NCBI RefSeq assembly: GCF_000276665.1
Contig: NW_004955423.1
Span: 1,067,500 to 1,131,499 of the forward strand
Direction of reading: 5' to 3'
Length of the DNA stretch: 64,000 nt
DNA from: Chinchilla lanigera
Taxonomy: Eukaryota; Chordata; Mammalia; Rodentia; Chinchillidae
The position numbers and the translations under genes were made by a program. Shown piece by piece: positions 51,980 to 63,400 of this stretch (positions within the stretch are counted from its first letter, which is position 1; the number at the start of each line of letters is the position of its first letter). The notes beneath the pieces are model-generated. The model was not told the origin of the DNA, did not search any database, and saw only the letters and a list, made by a program, of their open reading frames with translations.

Positions 51980-54900
51980 CTGCAGTCCAGGAGGAAAAAG
52001 AAAAGAACAATTACTGAAGACCTTTGGTAAGACCAAAAGTGGTGTTCAGTTTAAAGTATCTGCCCCAAATGTCTCTAAAATCTCCCTTTACTTCCCCACA
52101 CAACTAACTCAGTGATTACACAACCAATGCTGCATGGTCTTTGACTGTACAGTGTTTCCAATAAATGCTTACTGAAATTAAATGGAAAAATAATGTGTCC
52201 TAATAACTGATGATCCAGCTAAATTAGGCACAAAATGGTTGTATAGATATCTTCCTTCTACTCAGTCAAAACAACTGTTTGTCTTCTAAGTAATACTTGG
52301 AAGATCTTCCCCTCCATTCAAGATTTCCTCAGCCTTCATTGATTTAGAATCTATTTTCTTATGTGTAACTACTAAATAGTTACTAAAATGATAGTCCCAA
52401 AAGACATTTTCAAGATAAAAAATATAAGCATGAGTTTCATTTGGAAGGAAGTTTATACCTTACTGAAAATTACAAGTAAGCCTGAAAAAACTTTTCAAGT
52501 CTCAAAATAAAGCTATTTATTCACATAAGAGCTGGATCAGATGACTTTGTAGATTTCTTGATTAGCCTACTACTTAAATAGAGTTTGCACTAAGTACTTA
52601 TTTTCTTCCTTTAGAAAACCAAAGAGTAAGGAGGGAAATGAAAACCACTGTATTATTGTTTTTTACCCAGTTATTCAACTTTTGCTTCCTAGAAATTGAA
52701 GTTACAAATTGTAACTCCTAGAACAAACCACTCTCTTTTTTTTTTGGTACCAGGAACTGAACTCAGGACCTCATGCTTGCCCGGCAGGCACCATGCCACT
52801 GAGCTACACTGCTGGCCCTGAACCACTCTTTTGGGAGACAGCTTTCTATAACTTTTCAGAGCAGTTTTACTTATTTAAATTCACACAGTCACTGTTTTCT
52901 GACATAAAGGGGATGAGGGAACATTCTACTTATGGATTCCTGCCCAATAATCAAGTTCTTTTATTTATAAGGCAGAAAAACACAAATTCTTCACACAGAC
53001 TCAAGCAGGACATAAAGCAAAAGGCATCAATTAAGTTTCACACCAACATTACTCAAATGATAAGGCGTCACAGCAACAGTTACTTGTGGCAATATTCATA
53101 CCTTTAAGACCAAGCTTGTACTCAGCTCACATAGTGAACAATAAACTGGGATGCCATTTTAAGTTTTCTTATTTTTTCTGACCTGTTGAATGTGTTTTTT
53201 ATGTTACTGTTCTTAGGGCACAAAACTCTCTGATTAGTTTAGATATAAGTTACTGCACCTTTACTGTTTTTCTCTAGAGTTACATCTATGTATGATGTGG
53301 GAACGTAGCCTTCTTCACCATTCTGTCTCCGGGCTCTTGTCCATCCATCACCTTTGTCCTCCTCAATAATGTATAGAACTTCACCTTCTTTCATTGCCAG
53401 AGTACCTTCATTATGTCCTACATGAGAGTATGCATAGCACAAACATAATGTAAGCATAATGATTATTTTTAATAAAAGTTAGAAATGTAACACAAAATAA
53501 CATGAGACCCTACTAGATTCCAATTTGCTCGCCCAGAAGCCACTGACTCTCTTGAGCAACAACATCTCTGTGATGCTTTTCTCATACACATGGTTTAAAC
53601 TACTGTAAGTCTGTGAAGCTAGATTACTATCATCCCACATAACAGATGAAGTAACTGAGCCACAATACTATTATATGATTTGACAGGGTAGTCTAAACTT
53701 CTATTTCACTCTTCCAACTCCTTCTCCAAATTTGAGTAGTGCTGTTGTCTACAAAATTTAAGAGTTAAGGATCAGGAAAATAGTAAGAAGACAGTGAAAA
53801 AGTGGGAAGGGGTGCAGAGAAAAACCAAGTTTAACTCTGATGATGGCAGAAGTAGAATGGCCACAAAACACAAATTTTCTTTAAGACCTCATCAGCACCA
53901 GGACTCCCTTTCAGAACGCTCTTTCTTTTCACCCCCAACCACTGCCAAAGTGCTTGGCAGTAATGGTTTGCATAACTTACTCTTCATTCAATATGTGCTA
54001 AAATCTGTTTTACTTTCTAGAGTCCCTCATGCCAAGATCTTTGTAAATATATTATCTCAGATGAGGAGTAACTAAAGACTTTATTTTTTTTGTTTTGCAG
54101 GGGTGGGGATCAAAGATCTAGTGCCTCACACATGCCAGGCAAGTGCTTTGTCACTGAGCTACAACCTTAGTCCTTTTACTCAATTTTAAAACCAACAAAA
54201 TGGTTGAGGGGAGAAGACTTTACATCATATACCCCTTTAAAAGAACTTAATTATCAAAGTGCTATGCTGCTTTTGTGTTAGTTGAGGAAAACAATTTTTG
54301 AGGTCAAGAGGAGGAAGTGTAACAAAATGTGCAGAAAAGGGCCACAATTCCTTACTTCCCTCAAACAGCTTGTTCTCCAACTATCACAGGGTAAGGGATG
54401 GCACAGTTAGAAGCCACCACTTTCTTTCCCACGGTCATCTGAAAAAGTAGCCAGCAGAGTCAGGATATGACAGCTTTCAGCTATGCCTTACACTTGTCTT
54501 TAACGTTTATAAGCTACAAGGAGGAGAATGAAGTGATATAAACCAGCCACCTACTTCCTGGGTTGGGGTATATGCTCAAGGCCTTTCAACCATGTTAAAA
54601 CATGCAAGTATTACCAAGTTCAGGAGGGAAAGTCTGTATCAACCAAAGTTAGCAGATAATAATCTCTAACAGAATGTTGATAACATAGATAATTTTCTTT
54701 CAATTCCAAGTGTGAGGTTTGGGGGGTGCGTAGGGGGTCCCTGTATAATACAATTAAAAGTATGCATACAAATGAATAGGATTATAATTTTCTAACAATG
54801 TACTATTTAGGTAAGCACACTAAAATAAGTGACAATGAATTTAGACTTTATAGAATTTATATAGACTTTATAGAATTTATCAAATATAATACATTAAGAA

Positions 54901-57423
54901 CATCGTACCATCAAAAGGATAGATGGCTTTGCAGTGTCCAATAGCAGGCAAAGGATCATCATCCTCAAATTCATCATCAAACTCACTGTGATGACTATGC
55001 TGTTGGGGTGGCCCACGAACTTCTTGATTGGCATCATCAGTGTAACTTCCCTCAGGACTAAAAGAAAATATAATTATGTCTGATCAAATATGACAAACGT
55101 GAGAGCTCTTCGTGTATTCTCTGTAAGTTGATCGCCTCAGAATCAATTCAGACAATTAGATGGCATGGTTTCATATTAAGCCTATTTTCTTAGATGTTGA
55201 CTATATAAACTGTTTCTAACACAAATGCTTCTTAGTGAGTTTTTGATAATTTTATTTTAGGAACTTCAGCAATGTTCTAGGGATATAGCAATATTCAGCA
55301 AATACACCTCTCTGTCACTGGGTCTAGGAACAACATGGACAAACATAGTAGACACTTGTTTTTCCATAATCCCAGATTCATCATCCCCTCTTCTGGCAAA
55401 AGTATCCTCAGACTGACCCAGCTCACTGTTCCATTAACAGTGGCTGTTAATACTGTGGATCCAGCAGAGGGACCATGAACACTGCACTCATACGGTGGAA
55501 GTGAGGAGTTCACCAGTAGACCTGTAACCCAATCAGAAATGAGCCATGCACAAGGACCTCTCCCTGGCACTGCTTTAAGAGAAGCTCATTCCCTTTTCAC
55601 TTTGAACTTAGAGAAAACTCGCTAGAGCTTAGGAAGATCTTGAGGTACAGGCTTAAAATGAAGACCACATAGTAAAAGGGAGAGCTGGACAGAAGTGATG
55701 AAAATTGAGTCCCACAGATCTCACTGGGCTCTCTTTCACCATCAAAGTCCATTTTTACTGTAGGCCAGTATCAGTAAAGTACTCACTACATTGCTTAAAA
55801 CCAAAAGACTTCTAATTCCCAATTAATCATGGTAAAGGGGAAGTAACTTAGAGAAATCCTAAATAGGTAATAAAAAGTATATTTTATTTTTCTTAAAAAT
55901 ATTTCAAATCAAAGAAAAAAAAATTAAATTTTTTTTTGCTAAAATGTCAAAGACTGAGATTTAGCAGCACTTTTCCATAAGCCCAGAATCCTCATTCTTA
56001 AATAATAGATACCAGAAAGGCTAGATCCTTTTAGTCTGGAATTACAGCTAATAATAAAAACCTGAAGAGATACAGTCTCAAGACGTGACAGGAAACAGTG
56101 AAGGAGAGGGAAGAATTAACATTTGTGAAGCATGTACTATTTCCAGGTATTTTGTTTCTTTTACTACTAATGACTCTCCAGGATGTGTATTTAAATCTCC
56201 AGTTTAGGAAATAGATCCAGGGAATATTAAAGATGAACTTGTTCAAATTACTCAGTAGTAAACCAAGATTTGACATTAGATCTCACAAATTCTTCTCTAA
56301 ATTAAGTCCTAATTTGTGGGTTTTTATGGTGAGGGAGCAGGAAGACATTACACCAAGGAGGAAATGTTGCAAGTAGTACATGGAAACTTGGCAAAATGCC
56401 AAATGGAAACCGATCTATCCTAACAATATATACCCCATTTTTCCTTTACAAAACCGAGCAGTTGACAGTAAAATTTTTCTTTGGCATAAGTTATCAACTC
56501 TACCTAAATAAAATCTTTCTATGCGGAGGTTCCTGTGCCTTGAGATTGTAATTCCAAGAATCTTTTATGTTCTTAGATCAGATTACTTTTTAGATGCATG
56601 ATAAACTAGAATTAAACAGCAAGAAGAAATATCATACTTCACCTGTAATCAATCACTTAAAGGAACAGAAAATGACTTAGGTTCAAAAACCTGAAGTTAT
56701 GAAATGCCAAACTTTTTAAATTAGAGAACCATGGAAGAAAGGGAGAAAGAGAAAGAACTGTATGAAGAAATAGCACTGTATGAAGTTTAGGACAAAGGTG
56801 TGAAAAATGAGGGGAAGAAAAAGACATACAAATTTTTAAAGTTTTTAAAATAACCTTTCTCGTCCCTGTGTTACAAGATGATTTATATCACTGCTATGTC
56901 TTCTGTCTCCTCTACCACCTGTTTTGCCTTCAACTTCAGAGAGCCATGCCTTAGGGAAAAATAAATAAATACATAAATAAACAAGCAAGCAAGCAAGCAA
57001 GCAAACAGACTACGAGTTCAGTAAGTCTGCTCAAAAACCCACAAGATAGCCTACATTTGAAATGTGCTTTGAGTTGTTTTTGTTTTTGTTTTGTATTTTT
57101 GAAACAGGGTCTCAGTATGCAGTTCAGGCTGGCCTTGAGCTCACTTTGTAGCCCAGGCTGGTCTCAAACTCGCAAGGATCCTCCTGCCTCAGCCTCCCGA
57201 GTGCTGGGATTACAGGTGTGCGCCACCACGCCCGGCTTGCTTTGAGTTGTTATAACTATTGTGAGTCTTAAGAGGCAAGAAATGTTTATTCCAATCTGGT
57301 TAATAACCAATGTTGCAGCTGATTTTTAAAACACAGCATAAATGTGTACCTTTATATCAAGGTTTTAAGAATGTCTACTGAAGAATTAATCTATATATAT
57401 GACATATAGATTATGGTATGCTA

Positions 57424-57458
<35 letters not shown>

Positions 57459-60400
57459 TATATATCATGATGATACTTTACTTGCAGATCATCAATCCTA
57501 AAAATAAATATTAGAACTCACTTCTAGCAAAAACCAATCTATCATAATAACGCTTATAAAAGTATACCTCAGACAAGTGATGAATAACAAATGTACCTCA
57601 TTCTTGTGGATTTCCATTCGCAGGCGGTCAATATTATTCATTGTCTCTGCTAATTTAGGCTGCAAACTCCCTGGATCCCCCATTTGTGGATTTTTCTCAT
57701 ATACATCTTTCATTTTGTTGAGTGCATCTCTGAAAAAGGAAAGGAAATCATAGAATTAATGTGATTCATGTACTTTTAGGTAGGAGTTTCACTTAACTTG
57801 GATGACTCAACTCTAACTTCACCTTAAGTAGCGTCACATCTCTTTAAGTTCAGTCAAATGTTACCTGACTAAAAACGATTTGCATAAAGCTGAAAATGTA
57901 TATAATTTATGGAAACTATCTTTTAAACACTAAGTAATATCAAAAAGTACAGATTTCATTTCTCATTTGTTTTCTATAAACAAGGATTACATACACACAC
58001 AAGTACAGGTTTAATAAATGGCTGGTAAAATACTCAATATGCTTATATTCGTCACATCCCTAATCAAACTCATTATATCCCCACCCAGCTACACTATTTT
58101 ACCAGTGTTCTCCAGTTCACAGAACGTCACCATCCTCCCCCTCACCTATGCTAGAAATAGAATGCCATCTTTAACTTGCCCCCTCTTTAAATTCAATCAC
58201 TTGTCAATTCCTCTTAACCCAGCTCCTCTTCTTTAATTATATTACCATAGGTTTCACCCAATCAGTGTCCCTGACGCTAACATCCAACACCATAGATGAA
58301 CACGCCTTAAAACTCTTTCCCTTCTTGACCTGGAAGAGACATTTTCTTTTCCTCCTCCTCCTCACCTCTGCTTTCTTTCAATATCTCATTGGCTCCTTCT
58401 TCTCTGTATTTAATTTTTAAATGTCTGTTACATAAAATGACAGAGGTTTCTTCTCATCTCATTATCTATTTTCAGATGATTCTCAAATGTCTATGTGCAG
58501 TCCCTTTTCTCTAAGTTTCAAATTTCTATTTCCAACCCAACTGGATATTTCCCACATATATTTTTCACATATTTCAAAATCAACAAAGGTAAAACCATAT
58601 TTTTGCCCCAAACTTAGTTTTCAATTTTTTTTTTTTACTGTTCCAATTACCTCTATAGCTATTGAGCTACAAGCTTTTTCTTGTTTAAACCTCCATTTTT
58701 CTCCTGCACAACATCCAGTCAAGTACAAAGTCCAATCTATTTTGGTTTTGAAATGACTTCCTACATCTACTTTTTCATTCTTTTCTCATGGCCACAATTT
58801 AATTTAGGACCTTGGCAATTCTTGCCTGGACTGATATCAAATCCCCTAACTTGACTCCCTACCTCTAATCTCCTTTCTAGATGATCTACTCTTCATGCAG
58901 CTTTCAATGACCCATCTTTAGGATACAAATCTGCTAGTATATACCTTCAACAACTTCTCATGATTCCCCAGTATCTACAGAATTCCAAACAAAATGTTCA
59001 AGATATTTCTTACTTCATTCTATACTTTTTCACACTCATGTTCTGTCGTTATACTCCACATTTCTAACTAAGTCACCCAGATTAAACTCCAGGCACGTCA
59101 AGTATATTTCTATGCCATTATTGTTGTCTTCCCCACTTTTTTTGAATGCTACTTTCATCTCCCTCACTTTATCTGACAAAATCCTTTTCCCCCTTTAAGG
59201 TCCAATTCCAATGCTCTGCAGACAAGCCGACTAGTGTCTAGAATGTTAACTCTGACATTTACCAGCTACCTAATCTTAGACAAAATATGTATTTAGTTGA
59301 CACCCCGTTTCTTCACCTATATAATGGAACAATAACCTGGGAAGGCTATTTAAATAATTCAGTTGACATATAAAATGCACAGTTCAGTACCTGATACAAA
59401 AATCACTCAATAAACATTCATTTCCTAGACTACAGCCTTCTTCTCTTCTCCCCACTGTCTCCTCAGTAAAGTCCTGCCTAATTATCTCGGTAAAATTTCA
59501 TAATTCTTTCTTCTAGGAGCCCCTAGAAGTTTATTTATATCTATTAGCACTTACAACAATCCAGCCTGTGTAAAAATTATGGCCTAGGTCAGTCTTATCC
59601 TTCCCAAGTAAAATGTGAACTAGCCTGTCTCCATTTTTATACGCTTATAGTTCCTGGTGTGAACTAAAAGCAACAAATATTAAACTAAATGGTATAATTT
59701 TCCACACTATTTTTATGTTGCTCTACTAAGAAATAATTTTACTAAATACTATTTATACTAATACAGTTTATCTTATTGTTGACAGACGCCATATTTGTAA
59801 GCTGCCTACTCACTAAAATTTATTTGTAACCTAAAGCTGGCATTCGAAGTACCTTCCTGCTCGTCATGGACATGTGCAGGACAGAAGAACTTGAGTCACT
59901 GGATGCGCATGCAAGCTCCCAGCTAAGGTCAAGCAAGGAAATATTTTGCCTTCCTGTTTCACCTGTCACACTCTGAATGTCCTTTTTGCAATTTAGTTAG
60001 TGTTATTTTTTTCCACTTCACTTTTTGTTAGTGACCTTGGTGTTTACAGCAGCTCCTACACAATGCTGTGTAGTGTTGCACAAACTCTGTTTAGGCATGA
60101 ATTACAAATGCTACTGGCAGAGCTCAAAGTTAACTAATCAACACTACTAAACAAGGTATTTTTAATCAGAAACATACACAAGACAAAGTTTTATATATTT
60201 GTATGTATCTATCTGTTGATGAAAATGTTGGACCAGTGGCTACCAAGGGCTCAGCCTTATATTTCCTCTAGGAACAATGTTTCAATATTTAGTAATTTAG
60301 TGCTCCCGATGACTCTGAACCATTAACTACTGTGAAATATGAGAATCAATTATAATATTTGTCTTTTTTTCTTTTTTTTTGGTACTGGGAATCAAACTCA

Positions 60401-63400
60401 GGACTTTGCATTTGCCAGGCAGGTGCTTATGCCACTGAGCTATATCTCCAGACCCCTAATATTTGATTTATGATTAAGCATACCATAATACCTGATATAT
60501 AATTCTTAATACCAAATCTTCACTCTCTCATGCTAGAGGTCTTGCTAGGCAAGTAGTCTACCACTAAGCTGTATCTCCAACCTCACAATCATCTTCAGTA
60601 AAGATATATACTAAGTCACCAATTCATTTTAGTAACCCTTTATTCATCATAAATAACTCTACGTCCATTTTTTTAAAAAACTGAACTAAAGAAAACGTAA
60701 AAACAAAAAAGTTACAAAGTGAACAAATGTTTGCTAACATGTTTTACAGCAAATAATTATAGGCTCAAGTTGCTAGTGAGGTCAATTTATATACCAAAAC
60801 AAAATGAAAATTTATCAAAGTAGAAGAGGTGGTTAGTTCTGATGCAACTACTCTTAATAATGCATCATCAAATCATTTTACAAGTTTATAGAAGACGTTA
60901 AGTATATACTACAGCAACTAATAAAAAAGTGAAATGCAAAAACAAAACAAAAAAAAACCTTCTAGCACTTCATTTTTACCTATGACATGGCAACCATAAA
61001 GTTTTTCTCAAATGATACTTCAATCAGAGCCAGACATGCTGGCACATGCCTGTAATCCCAGCAGTTGGGAGGCTAAGGCAGGAGGATCACAAGTTCAAAG
61101 CCAGTCCAGACTGTGAAACAATGAGTTCAAGACCAGCCTAGACTATGTACTAAAACCTTATCTCAATTAAAAAAAAAAAAAAAGATATTTCAATCAAGAA
61201 ATATGATTGGTGCTGAGAACTGAATCCAGTCCCTCAGACATGTTAGGCAAACATTCTATCACTGAGCTATATTCTCAGTCCAGATTATGAGATTCTGAAA
61301 TGTTCCATATACCACATTTAGACATATCATTTAAAATAGACTCTTAAAAAATAATAATGATACAGAGAAATTAAGGAAACACTACTTTTGGTCTGATTCT
61401 TTCTGTAGTTCCCTGTTAAGTTCATCAATGCGCTGCTGAAGTTTTTTACGTCTCTGTTCTGGTGGCAGATGACTAAAATCTTCTAGTGCTGGGCCCTGAA
61501 AAGAGAGTCTAAATCATTATTAAAGACATTTTCAGAAAATTTTATTTTTTAAATGTACTTGTTTCAAAGTAAGATTATTTTAATCTCAAATTTGCGTCAA
61601 ACCCTTTTCTTTAAAAAAAAAAAAAAAAGGAAATTTACATAGATACGTTAATGAACACAATTACATTAAAGAGCTCACATTTCAGTCACATTTTTAAACC
61701 ACAAAACAGAATAGATAAAAATATCACCACATTCAGGTAACTGGTAATTACTAGGATCACATTGCTTTCAAGTCTTGGCAGAGTTAAAATGAATACATAT
61801 GAATCTTCTTACAGCAACAACAACAAAATGGAAACACATAACATTTCTCATCTACACAAATTATTAGACTACCTTCCAACATCAAACCCATTGCTATAGC
61901 ACTTAGAATGCTACAAATGTTCAAAATAAAAATATGAGTTTACATGATTGATTTAACTAAGCAACTTACCTCATAATGGCAACTGATAATTGAAATATGC
62001 TTCAATACTACATACAGTCTTTGGTTACACTCACTAAACCATTCTTTGGAATCAAAATGTATCTGATCACTTAAAACAAAAACTAGACTTACCCACTGAG
62101 TAAAATTATACTCATACACAGAATATATTTTTAATTTTCCTATGTAAACTAAATAAATTACCTCAACTGTACTTGAAAAAAAGGTAAAGCCCAAAGAAAG
62201 GATATAATACTTCTGTAGGAAGGACTCTTGGTATCTGAAAAATTCTTAATGGCTTAATAATCAAGTAACTTAGAAAAAGTGCTAGTGTTTAAAATGTAAG
62301 ATTTTATTCAAATGACATCTTTTTCCTCTTAAACACTATTTTGGTCATTGTTACTCAAGCTACATTATTAGAGATCATAACAGAACCGTTATCAGCAACT
62401 ATTGAACTCAATTAATATAAATTACTTTTTATATACTCTAAAAACTGATGACAGCTATTATTCTTCATTTTTCTTTCAAAATGATTATTTTGAGAATAAG
62501 AAAGTTCAGTGTTTTTCAGAGTTGCTGAAATGGGCTCTCAAAATTCGGGCCACTTACACCTGTAATACACACTGCATAGCTTTATTCCCTCATCTGTAAG
62601 AATGCTTCAGTTACTTTTAAAATGAAAAATCTCACTTTTAGGATGAGTTATAATCAAACGTAACATTTAATTAGTAACAGAATCCTCAGATTCCTTCCCC
62701 AGTGGTCTGCACACTGGACATTCAACAAGCTTGACAACCAAAAGCAGAGCATCCTAAGTCACTGTCGTTTCTTCTACACCAGTCACTAGAAACAATGTCA
62801 ACCAAATCTGATCTAAATATATCAATCACAAAATTTCCTGTGAAGTTCCTTTAAATTCAGTAGTTAATTGTCAACATAAATTGTTAGTTTATTTTAATTT
62901 GGGGTCAAGTTTTAAATTATATGTGTGCCAAAGATAAGCTTCTAATTTATATTTTTAAAAATATTTCTGAAAATCTCAAAAAATTAATTAATGAAACCAA
63001 GAAATACACTGCAATGTTGTAGCCCTTTCTGGGATAATATTATAATAAATTGACAATTATCCACACAAGTAAATCTCCAGATTGCCACCTCTCCCTAAAT
63101 TAGAGCTTATCATCAAATTTATTTACAGCAGATACCTAATCACTTGCATTTCAAATACCCCATTTGAGTATTAGATTATATTCATATTTCCTATGAATGT
63201 AAAGAAGCCTTTTAAGGCACTTAATGCCGTCTTACTAAAAGGGAATTTATAAAAGACTGAATTTTAAGTATCTAAAAAAAAAGTAGTTATTTTCCAAAAT
63301 CTATTTTAAATAGCTTCCTATACAGGCTATTCCAATAATTTGGTAGTTTGTTCTTCACAATGTAACTTCACTAATGTGTTCAAAATAAATACATAAAGGA

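Larger units (their letters stand above)
53418..54908 (-). other. FNBP1L intron
   Basis: Contains a MIR-like scrap (about 53605-53690), a reverse ID fragment at 54090-54175 and a 20-bp tandem duplication at 54842-54881. The rest is unique. Confidence 0.85.
57730..61385 (-). other. FNBP1L intron (3.7 kb)
   Basis: Mostly pyrimidine-rich unique DNA. A MIR-like piece (59230-59420), ID elements (60360-60590, 61208-61282) and a B1-like SINE (61027-61193) crowd the end next to exon 61386-61495. Confidence 0.85.

Noticed and set aside
57057..57245. 62-codon frame resembling Alu-derived 'warning' peptides
   Set aside because: It is translated from the B1-like SINE at 57079-57237.
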